Origin: Hedera helix
Taxonomy: Eukaryota > Streptophyta > Magnoliopsida > Apiales > Araliaceae
DNA length: 64,000 nt
Direction of reading: 5' to 3'
Assembly: GCA_947179155.2 (NCBI GenBank)
Contig: OX359269.1
Span: 52,471,524 to 52,535,523 of the forward strand
The position numbers and the translations under genes are program-made. Below, piece by piece: positions 11,591-21,244 of this stretch. The notes beneath the pieces were generated by a model, which had not been told where the DNA came from, did no database searches, and saw only the letters and a program-made list of their open reading frames with translations. The first letter of the stretch is position 1. Every line of letters begins with the position of its first letter.

Positions 11591-12355
11591 TATTTCTAAT
11601 ATCAATTATGTGCTTGCAGATTTTATCGAAAATAACAAGATATATAGGAGATATGTGCTATTGTCTACTAATTTAGTCATCAATATAACATCTGAAGATT
11701 ATCAGCTCGCTTAATATCTATTAAATGTACCTCTGTAATTAACTGTGATTGGAAAATTAATGGAACCACATAATATATGCTATCTAGGCCTTGTAATTAG
11801 TAGGTAGTAGTTAAGATATATGAATTTTGTAATAATAAAAATTTGAAAACTAAAGGTATATATGTTGTTCCTCACTATAATTCTCTCACTATGATTTTGT
11901 TGGAAGTGACTTTAAAATTTTGATTATTGTTGTTTTAAATTATAAATAAAATTGAACGTTAAATGGATCGTAATTTCAAAAAGTTTTAAATTGGTTAATT
12001 TTTTAGTTAAGGTACAAGAAAAGTTGTATATATATTACAAATAATTATATTAAAATGTTGTACATATTATTATTGTTGTTATTATAATCTAACTTTTTTA
12101 CGTATCTTCCAAATAACTTATTTACGTATCTTCCAAACAATTTCATCAATTTGTAAATGTCGGTGGTCCGTTTTAGAAGTTGAATGACTTATTAATTCCG
12201 TGTCCAAATACACAACTAGGTGCTCATGCGGAAAATTCAGGGTCAGCCGATCCAAGGAAGTATAATTACATATATATATCAAGGTACTATAATTTATTAG
12301 TGATTAAACATATTTTTCTTAATTTGTCCCCTTATTATTGATATCAATTGATCAG
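11591..12355. other. Region where 5' GH1 exons would be expected; none seen
   Basis: AT-rich. I looked for the upstream exons of the beta-glucosidase remnant (N-terminal beta-strand region and the TFNEP acid/base motif) and saw none. The last bases, ATTGATCAG, form a plausible splice acceptor for the first recognisable exon. Confidence 0.5.
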
Positions 12356-12613
12356 GTATATGAATGCCTTAACATATGGTGAATATCCAAAAACAATGAG
12401 GGACGAGATTCCTGAACTCCCCCATTTCACTGATGAGGAAACGAAATTAGTTAAAGGTTCCATTGATTTTCTTGGACTTAATTACTATGCTACCAGTTAT
12501 GCACAACCCGCTGAGAATTGGAGCATCAAAGACCCCCAAAAAGGCTTTATTCAGCAAAAATATGTTACCAAGGGAGGTAAATTAATGACCACCTTGATTA
12601 CAATTGGAATTAA

Positions 12614-12658
<45 letters not shown>

Positions 12659-13830
12659 ACCCCATTATTTAGGCTTTTCTAACCGTGGCTTATTTTCTGT
12701 CCCAGGACGCAACGCAAATGGATTTCGCACGGATAGCTTGGTAATTAAGACCTTCAATAAATTTTTAATGCAAATTAAAATGCAATATAATTATTATTGT
12801 GCGTTGTTGATTAATTTGTCAGTACTAATATATATACGTGAAACTTAAATTTTGCAGGGGCATCCGGAAGGCTTTTTTGATATGCTCTTGTATGTCAAAA
12901 AAATTTATGAAAACCCTTCAATGTTCATTACTGAAAATGGTTAGTTATTTAATTAAGTTGTTAATTATATAGTGTTTCTCTAACAAAATAAATAAATAAA
13001 CACACTCTGTCTTCCACACAAAAAAAAAGGTTTCATCTATAAAATTTGGATATATTCTTTTACCATGTATACTCTTAAAAAATAACTTAATATTTTATTA
13101 GTGTTGTATGATAATACAAATATGATAACAAACTTAAAAATATATATCATACCATTTCATATTATTATTATTAAAAAGTGAACTCCTTTTATTTAACACA
13201 AAATTTTTATAAATGCAACTATTTTATCTGAGTACTACTTATGCTTATATATACACACATTCGCTACACATGTTTTCGCTACACATGCTGCCGCGTACAG
13301 TTAATCATGAGAAATTAAAAAAAATACTTGACTGATTTTGAATTGATTAAATTGTTTTTGCTTTGACAGGATGGGCTGACACAAGTGTACACAACATCCC
13401 TAAAGGAATCACTGGCGATTGGAAATATCAATGACTTAACAAAAGCATTAGTTGATGAAGGTCGTCTTTACTATATCATAAATCATCTTATTGCTCTTCT
13501 CAAGGCACAAAGGTAATTAATTTATAAATGTTACATATACAGTTTTATATATATATAATACCGTTAAGATGGAAAAATTAAGATAAATGTTTAATTGAAT
13601 ATTTTTGTAGAGCGGGAGTGAATGTAACAGGATATTGTGTATGGTCGCTGATGGATAGCATGAAACTGAATCAAGGGTATAACGTACGAATGGGGCTGAT
13701 GTTCACAGATTATTTTGACTATTGTAAGCGTTATCCCAAGATTACTGCCGAATGGTTAGCTAAATTCCTCAACCCCATCAACTCATCGATTGCATACAAA
13801 CCAAAACGTCCTCAGGAGGATCCACAATAA
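12356..13830 (+). pseudogene. GH1 beta-glucosidase, 3' half only, frameshifted
   Basis: Five exons match the C-terminal half of plant family 1 glycosidases: 12356-12576, 12706-12740, 12858-12939, 13370-13512 and 13611-13830. Visible landmarks are TYGEYPKTMRDEIPELPHFT, DFLGLNYY, the catalytic nucleophile motif ITENG at the end of exon 3, GVNVTGYCVWSLMDS and the C-terminal KRYPKITAEWLAKFL. Donors and acceptors are GT/AG and phases agree. In exon 4 the reading frame breaks after NIPK: one extra G near 13405-13406 gives a stop soon after, while the shifted frame regains SLAIGNINDLTKALVDEGR. The exons with the acid/base Glu are missing, and the usual NFEW sugar-binding residues read SMKL. I infer a dead gene. 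Confidence 0.9.
12615..12653. repeat. (TA)n microsatellite in GH1 intron
   Basis: About 19 TA units in the first intron of the beta-glucosidase remnant. Confidence 0.95.
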
Positions 13831-14809
13831 TATATCATCGCATAACTACTATCAGCTATGTGCATAGCTGATTTCTCCAATAAGCTGAATACAGGTGTTT
13901 GTGACAAAATGCTACAATTAATATCAATAATGAAAGTATTTCATTATTAATAAATTACCTCACATGTGAATCAATGAAGATACTTATTATATATGATCTG
14001 GTCTAAATTGTTTCCCACTAACCAAACTATCACTTGCAGATACCTTATTTTTGCAATAGTGTGTCTAGATTGTCACATTTATATTCCCTCGTAAAAATAC
14101 ACACACAGAGACTGGAACGTTCATATTCCCTCAAAAAAATATACACACAGACTGAAATATCATCTATGTTGACCCAAATGATAATGTATTAGGTCTATTG
14201 TGTTTTTTTTGAGCCCACACACTTGTTGTTAAGAATATTCAGACCAATATATACTCATCTGCAATCATATCTTGGCCCAAAAGATTAACCTATTAAATTT
14301 ATGGTCCATTAAAACATATATGTCAACAATTTGTGAGATTTTACTACCATACAGTATCTCAACAATCTGATAATTTCAAAATTAGAGATCCATGTTAAAT
14401 TTTAAAAGTCAATTGTGAAATTCTAAAATTTTAAATTAATATGAAATTTTTTAAGTTTTAAAAACAACAAATGAATATTGATATATAAATAGTACCACTT
14501 TTCGGTTACTCGCAATATGATGTTAGTTTTCTAAAATAAAATAAATTTCAATTAATTTTATTTAAACTTAAAATTCACAATTTGACTAATATAAAATATT
14601 ACGGTTTCTTCTGTTTTCCTTTGATCGGTATGCGTTGTGAAGGTCTTGATTCGTAGAGACCAGTCATTGTTTCGGTTGGATTAAGAAGTGTGAGGGCACA
14701 AGATTCATTACGAATAGTTAGTTTCACCCGTCAAAAGACTTGTAGTTTAGTTAGTGCAAAATTAATTAAGATGAGTTCATGTCCTTGTCGCTTTTATTGA
14801 TCAACTAAA
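13831..14809. other. Intergenic between GH1 remnant and Helitron-like unit
   Basis: AT-rich. Two diverged copies of a short block (TCATATTCCCTCRWAAAAAT followed by ACACACAGA and ACTG) sit at about 14080 and 14130. No gene seen. Confidence 0.5.
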
Positions 14810-14967
14810 TCTATTACTATATATAAAAGTACATCAAGCGATCCTTCCAATTGAAAAACTCAGCTCTCAATTGAAAAAATAGCTGAGTTGTCTCGGTTCC
14901 ATTTTCTATTTCGCTGCAATTAATTGGAAAAATCGCTGAGTCGGATCCACTTTCAATTTCACTGCCA

Positions 14968-15279
14968 TTAATGAGTAGACGGTGCGTCCCTTCGGATTTC
15001 AACCTCCTCTTCCTCTTCCGTTTCCGTTTCTCTTAAGATTTTCACCTCTTCTTTCTCTTCCACGGGTACGCTTGACTGCATCTTGATCAATTGAAAAATT
15101 GTTTCATGGCTCACCGCTTCTTCCTTCATAAAGTTCCCATCTTTTCCAAAAATTAGGGTCTCGATCTTGCGATTTTGTTGAATCTTTGAAATGGAAGGGA
15201 ATGCTGGCTTCCGTCTGATCAATGTCTCATCTAAGAAAGACAGATCTTGACTCTTCAGCGCCATTCCCGGTAATCCCAT
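14968..15279 (-). CDS. Unrecognised 103-residue frame, possible captured exon
   Basis: Lies inside the Helitron-like unit. The composition looks protein-like: a charged middle (EEKEEVKILRETETEEEEE) and no low-complexity DNA beneath it. I recognise no family. It could be a captured exon from a host gene or chance. The start and exon limits are uncertain because captured fragments often lack native starts. Confidence 0.25.
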   Translation of the reverse strand: MGLPGMALKSQDLSFLDETLIRRKPAFPSISKIQQNRKIETLIFGKDGNFMKEEAVSHETIFQLIKMQSSVPVEEKEEVKILRETETEEEEEVEIRRDAPSTH

Positions 15280-16308
15280 CCAGTTTTAGTTCAGTTTCTC
15301 TCTCCTTCTCAAATCCTTATAGACGCATATATATATGTTTATATGCCCACATATCTGAACAAGCAGTAATGGATAAGAAACTCAAGCTCTATCCAAAATC
15401 CTATTTTCTGTTTAAATTTTAGAATAATTTCAGGCATGTATCACTCCTTCTCTCCTTTTGTATTGTAAAAATTTGTAGCAATTCCTAATTGACAGTGGGA
15501 TTTTAAGAGAGAAAATTGAAGATAATGGACGAAATACAACCACATCCGATTCCGAGGATAGTGGAGGAGTTTTTGGCGACTTTAAAGGCAGAAGAGTTGG
15601 GCGATTACCTTTGGTTTGTTAATTTTTTTTTCTTCTGTAATACATTATTTATGTTATAGTTGTGTAATTTTTTAATTTGAGTTTTTGAATTGTATTGGTT
15701 TTACTTAGTGTGGTTTAATTTGTTGTGGGTTATTGTAGAAGTTGAAAAGTTTTTTCAATAGTGTGATCCTGGTGAGTTCTTTCTTTTCTCTGTTAATTAT
15801 CATATTTTCACGGCTTCTATCTATATATCTGTTATTTGTATGAAATTCGATTATTATTGTATCACTTGACGATGGATGCAGAATATTAAATGCATTTTTT
15901 TTTAGCGATTGCATTAATATATGATTTTTGTTTGAATAATGGATTTAAATCCCTTACTTCAGTCGGCAGGCGTCCATCATCACTGTTTGTTCCTTTTTCG
16001 ATTTCATATCGCTTTTGGAAACGTAAATTGCAGAGTCATGAGCTCGACTTCATAGAAACTAATTCTAGAGCTGGCTACTTTCATGTCTTTCTTTTTGCTA
16101 GAATTATTTTTAGTGTAATAATTGTTAATTAGTTATTCCTGTAAGTTAAACATCTCATGAATATGAAGTTACTAACATTTATTAATGTTTCCATTCATCA
16201 TCAGACTCTTATGAGTGACGTTCAATTCAGAGTGGTGTTAATACTTTTTTGTGAAGAACGTGAGGATTTAGAGAAAAGTGCACATTACATGTTTGTTGAA
16301 ATGCCAAT

Positions 16309-16324
16309 ATATATATATATATAT

Positions 16325-16355
<31 letters not shown>

Positions 16356-16356
16356 C
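16309..16356 (+). repeat. (AT)n then (GATA)n microsatellite
   Basis: About nine AT units followed by about seven GATA units, inside the Helitron-like unit. Confidence 0.9.
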
Positions 16357-16510
16357 ATTGGTATCTCATAATGCCTAAAACTTATACTAATATAGCAATC
16401 TTTGATTATATTTTCTTAGGTAATGATATTTGAATTTTTTTGGGAAGTTGATTTCATATTTGGCTTAGCAAACTATAATACTGTCTTCGTACTAACATTT
16501 ATGTGTTCAG

Positions 16511-16664
16511 ATAATGTTAAGACAATTAAACAATTGAATTCGACGGAGAAAGGGGAGAAGTTCGAGCGTCATTGCCCCGAAAAGGATAAGGGTTTGAAGT
16601 GCTTGGTTTTGTCCCCCAAAGGTCGGACTCCAATTCCCTAGCCTAGAAGTAGGTACGAGGTACT
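16511..16664 (+). pseudogene. Putative pectin methyltransferase (DUF248) fragment with stop
   Basis: After a splice-acceptor-like TGTTCAG the frame reads DNVKTIKQLN, then FERHCPEKDKGLKCLV and GRTPIP. This resembles the conserved ERHCP...CLVP...PIPWPRSRDEVW region of plant Golgi QUA/PMT-type S-adenosylmethionine methyltransferases. At 16639-16641 the expected Trp codon TGG reads TAG, and the same frame continues PRSRYEVL past the stop, which supports decay. Only this small region is present, and neighbouring exons were not found. It lies in the Helitron-like unit, so capture is the simplest origin. Confidence 0.6.
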
Positions 16665-17287
16665 CTTTTTATTCTATCCATTTTATTCAATTCGTAATTT
16701 TTATTGTATTTTATGGTATAGTTAAATTAACTTGAACAATTTGAAAAACAACATGTTATGTTATTCATTTTCCAATTTCTTACCATCCTCATAATCTGAT
16801 TCGCATTGTTTGAATTGTTTCTGGCTCACGGGATTACTTCAACATAATGCATAGAACTCTATAATTTTATTAGTGTTCTTCTCAGCTGTTAACATGTATG
16901 CATCCAGTACATAAGTTACTATGTTCTAAGTTTTTTAACCTCTACGTCTCTTGCGTAATTAGAAAAAATAAACAAATAGATAACTAACATATAAATAATG
17001 TCATCGTATTAAACTTTAATCTCGCATCTATAACTTTCTTAGTCCGTTAAAAATGCGTTTACGACGTTACACAAACTAGCCCGTGCCTTGCACGGGCTAT
17101 CAAACTTGTAATACTAAGTACGCCAATCACAATTGACTTTGAAATTAGTTAAATTGTGATGAAATTTTAATTTAATTTTTTTAAATAAGAACTTGGAATT
17201 AATAATATTTTTAAGGGCTATTTACACTTCTGTTGCACCAAGTACCATTAAATTCATAATTCGGCTCCCAAAATATTTGAATTTATA

Positions 17288-17582
17288 ATTTACTACATAA
17301 AGTACCTAATTTCATATAATGTGGCCCCCAAATTCATATTTAGGCCAAAATTAGCTAGATTATCTAAATTTTCGTCCAGTTAAAAATTGTATAGGTTGAT
17401 CATTGGTTGTCCACTTAGTTCCAAGTGGGTCTATAACACTTAAAACAATTTTCAAATTCATTCATAGCTTAACGGATAAAAGGTTTAATATCTTGCACTA
17501 TTGGCCAGCAATTTAGGAATTCATGCCAATTTTGGCTGGAATCTGAATTTAGGGGCTACATGAGTACTTTATGTAGTAAATT
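17288..17582. repeat. Inverted-repeat element core
   Basis: AATTTACTACATAAAGTAC at 17288-17306 is perfectly inverted at 17564-17582, and pairing continues inward with mismatches (GTGGCCCCCAAATTCA against TGAATTTAGGGGCTAC), with a further inner pair around GCCAAAATT and AATTTTGGC. This looks like a short inverted-repeat transposon or one that has lost its outermost ends. I could not identify a target duplication. Confidence 0.6.
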
Positions 17583-17968
17583 AAAATTACATAGATTCAA
17601 AATAATTTAAATTTTATAAATTAACTAAAAAACTCAAATGGGATTCTCTATTTAGAAGAAAACATAGTGATGTGCAAAAAAATAACTTGTATACAATATA
17701 TATCTGAATATTTTTATTGTTTAAGCAAAAGGCAAAATAGTTACATTACTGAAAGAAATCAATAGTTTAAAAAAATGAAATAAGATTTAAAATATAAACT
17801 ATGAACATGTAAAGACACTGACAAAAACAAAACTGAATACAAAAATGATGTATTAATTCTTCTACCATCGTCACAAAAATATATCTCATAAGCACCCTCA
17901 AACTTTATTCACAACAGAGAATATGCTTCACATTTGGTTGACGAGCATCTATATATGTCTGTGTGTTT

Positions 17969-17999
<31 letters not shown>

Positions 18000-18855
18000 C
18001 TTGTCTCGACATGCAGGCAGAATAAAATGTGAAAGAGATGAGACATATGGTCCAAAAAGAATACTTCTATTGTTTTGTTTCGGAGGAACCGTTCTACTGC
18101 TAATTAATATAATATAAGTCTCCAACTGTATATCGGCAACCTATATATTTCCCTCTGTCCATATTCTCAAAGAGTGTTCCAATTAAGGGAGCTCCGTGAA
18201 TCATTAATTTCCTGATAATCACTAAATTTATAAAAGATTTTCGTGAACAATTTAAATTATTATATTTTAATTTTAAGAGCCCAGAGGAAAATGGAAGGAA
18301 AGGTCAAAACTTACCGGCACCTTTTTAATTTATGCTCAGATTATTATATTTGTTCTTAATTGAAAATTTTTATTTATACCAAAAAAAATAAATTATGAAA
18401 GCTGTTAATTAATAATTCTAAAAAAATAATTAATGAGCTCGGCAATAGTAACAGAGGCGGTATACCTTACTAACATTTTAATTCCAACCGAATTATATAT
18501 ATTATTTATAAGTCATGGATGATCGCGGATTACAAAAGTATAAAATATTTCCTTAAAATTTGGCTGTGTAGGTAATTTCCTTCTTCTATTTTTATTAAAA
18601 AAGTAAGATGTTATTTCTTTTTTTAATATATACTTTCTAATTAAACTGTCGCTTAAATGGGCACCAACCGGCTACGCTTTGGACTTGTAGTTGATTTGTA
18701 ATTAAAACATAAATAGTAATCATACTAGAAGGAAACCAGTAACTAAAAAGAATTAAACAAATGTTTTATAAAGAGATTATCAGTAATATAGCTAGCTAGG
18801 TCATGGAAAGCTTGTTGTCCATATCTATGTAGGATGATGTGAAGGATTTGAAGGA
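17583..18855. other. AT-rich intergenic with a GT microsatellite
   Basis: No gene seen. A (GT)n tract of about 35 bases lies at 17965-17999. Confidence 0.5.
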
Positions 18856-18863
18856 CATGGAAA

Positions 18864-19249
18864 CAATGTTCTCAGAATCGGTTCGCTGAAACGAATCGAA
18901 AAAAGTACCGGGTGGTGGGTCACTGGTTCAACCAGTGGTCGAACCGTTATTGAACAAGTGACGTCATAAATATATATTATTAATAATTAATAAAATTTTA
19001 AAACATCTAATTTTTTGTAAGCTAAAATATAGTGAAATTATGTTATATTATTGGTAAAAATATTTTTGAAAAAAAAAAAAGCTTCAAAACCGGTTCAACC
19101 GGGCCAACTAACCGGTTTTACCGGTGGTCGACTGGGTCAATTGGTTATTGACCAAAACTGGTTAACCGGTCCAAACCAAACCGAAAAGGGAACCGGTTCT
19201 TGGTTCAACCGGTCGAACCGCCGATTCCAAATCGGTTTTCAAAACATTG
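18864..19249. mobile_element. hAT-type MITE with 8-bp target duplication
   Basis: 386 bp flanked by CATGGAAA at 18856-18863 and 19250-19257. Inverted ends: left CAATGTTCTCAGAATCGG, right reversed CAATGTTTTGAAAACCGA. The interior is unusually rich in GGTTCAACC / AACCGGTT subrepeats in both orientations and should fold extensively. An 8-bp duplication indicates hAT-type mobilisation. It has no coding capacity. Confidence 0.9.
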
Positions 19250-19349
19250 CATGGAAATAACTGTTTACCAATTCTTCCTTTCTTGGACTAAAATTTTACC
19301 CAGTATGCATGCATGCATATCTAACTCCTCTACTTCCTCTTTAAAACTT

Positions 19350-19777
19350 GGATAATGTTTATTTACGATAATTATAATTTTAAAATTATAATCATAATAT
19401 ATGGATTATAATCTTAAAATTATATTTATTTATAAGAATCAAACTTAGGATAAGGCCGGATATTAATCTCATCTTTATCTTGTTTGTTTTTAAATTTGAT
19501 CTTGGAATTTACTAGTTCAGAGATTATAAAATGACTTAATATAAAGGACTATTTAATTAATACCATGTTCATTCAGGAATTATAATACCAAGATTATTAA
19601 ATCATTTTATAATTCCTGGACTAATAGTTTCAAGTCCAAATTTAAAAACAAACAAAATATTTTTGGGATTAATAATTTTATAAATGTAATCCTTACAAAC
19701 AAATATAATATTGAGATTATAATCCATGCCTTGAGATCATAATCTCGAAATTATAATCCTTACAAATAAACATAGCC
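19350..19777. mobile_element. Long-TIR MITE, Tourist-like
   Basis: Around 428 bp with inverted arms of about 100 bp (left GGATAATGTTTATTTACGAT; right reversed AAGGCTATGTTTATTTGTAA). Each arm holds ATTATAATC / GATTATAAT subrepeats, and a central AATTCCTGGACTAATAG region is also mirrored. The right flank is TTA; the left flank is TTG, perhaps a mutated copy. Ends of the TATGTTTATTTGTAA type match other Tourist-like elements in this window. Confidence 0.7.
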
Positions 19778-20133
19778 TTAATGATTAAAAGAAACATTCA
19801 ACTCATGTCAAGCTATCAAAATAATATATAAATTATTTTTGTTGCTATAAAATTTATTAAACTTTTTTTTAAAATGACCAAAATTTGATTATATGAGCTG
19901 ACTTGTCTTCTGGCGTGTAAATATGATATGGTTAAATTTTGATCCTTTATAACATTTTTTAAAAGTTCAACGAGTTTTGGTACAATATAAACAATTTATA
20001 TATTTTTGTGATAACTTGACAAGAATTTAATAGTTTTTCTCAATCATTTAATTACCTCCTCTCCTCACTGTCTTTGGTTAATATTTAATATTTGTGCCAG
20101 TTGTTTATTTATTTTTTTATTTTTTTTTAAAAA

Positions 20134-20522
20134 GTCAATGTAGAGGAAAACTTGGAATGGAGAATTAATCGTAAGGGCATTGACTTCTACTACAACTTGA
20201 TAAATGAGCTAATTGCAGATGGTAAGAATTACTGAATTACATATCCTCCTCTACTTTAAACTGTATACAATTAACTTTAATTTTCGAGTTCTTTTTTGCT
20301 ATGATAAATAAAGTGGATGATACAAAAATTGGGATGGTTTTACTGCTTGTTACGTTTACATATTATATATTGGATTTATATAATTTTTATATCAACGTTA
20401 ACTATTTATTTTCCTCAGCATGCAATGCATGAAGGCATAACTCCTTATGTGACCATATGTCCATATTCCACTTCGAAATACCTGCAAAAGTCGTATTGTA
20501 GCTTCATCGACAAACGAATTAT
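20134..20522 (+). pseudogene. GH1 beta-glucosidase fragment, two internal 5'-half exons
   Basis: Exon 20134-20221 reads ENLEWRINRKGIDFYYNLIN followed by ELIADG and a GTAAG donor, matching the region before the barrel strand that leads to the substrate-binding HWD motif. Exon 20435-20522, joined in phase, reads ITPYVTI, then CPYSTSK where FHWDTPQ is expected, then YLQKSYCSFIDKRI. The spacing and 88-nt exon size suit a GH1 gene, but the conserved His-Trp-Asp is gone, so it is almost certainly non-functional. No further GH1 exons follow. It lies 6.3 kb downstream of the other GH1 remnant, which carries only the 3' half. Confidence 0.8.
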
Positions 20523-21244
20523 GTAAGCTTTCTACTCGTCTCTTTGATATATATATATATATATATATAATCCTTCTAATAACTTGCTATACACGTTCTT
20601 CTAGCTTTTAAATGATTTGACTCAGTCTACTAATTTTTATGGGGTAAATATATACGGCATCAGTTAAAATAGCGGACCACGCCAAGCCCAATGATAGCCA
20701 CTGGGTATGTGTTTGGATTAAAAACCAATACGCACATTTACTACAACATGTTTCAAGATTGATAAAAAAAAACACCATGTTAACGATCTGTTACTTTTTA
20801 TTCGATAAGAAAAAAAAAATAAGAAAAAAAAAATTACTATACGTAATGATTCATACAATAATTCTTTATAAAATGATAAATCTCATAAGACAATTAAAAT
20901 ATAAAACCTATAAAATCATCATTACTTATAATAAAATTAGATTAAAAAAATCCTTAAATTCCTATGCGTTGCAGTGATTTAACGTTCTAACTTTTTGCCC
21001 CATAAAAAATCCTTAATGATAGTTTTTATCCCAAAAAAAAAAATTCCTCAAACAACAGTTTTACCATGAAAAAATAGATGTCAAAGAAATGCATCAGCAG
21101 CTACTGCGGGGCGCACAAAAAAAAAGGGAAGAGAAAGTAGCCGACAGGTCACAGCAGTCCAAAAATATATCCAGAATATATGGTGCCAAAATTCTGGGAT
21201 TTCTATTGTTTATTTAAATTTTAAGGCGATTAACTGGCTCCCTT
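20523..21244. other. Intergenic
   Basis: AT-rich with a (TA)n tract near 20549-20568. No gene seen. The end of this stretch would hold the 3' UTR of the minus-strand adenylate kinase gene. Confidence 0.4.

Larger units (their letters stand above)
14810..17108 (+). mobile_element. Helitron-like unit with captured gene fragments
   Basis: The 5' end reads TCTATTACTATATATAAAAG directly after a host A, the typical plant Helitron start. The 3' end has a perfect 9-bp stem (AGCCCGTGC / GCACGGGCT at 17078-17086 and 17090-17098), then six bases, then CTTG followed by T; this is one change from the canonical CTAG-T ending. There is no inverted repeat or target duplication, as expected. The interior of 2.3 kb has no Rep/helicase, so it would be non-autonomous. 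It holds a putative methyltransferase fragment (16511-16664), a minus-strand 103-residue Glu-rich frame (14968-15279) and a short plus frame starting MDEIQPHPIPRIVEEF at 15525, the last two unrecognised. Confidence 0.75.
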
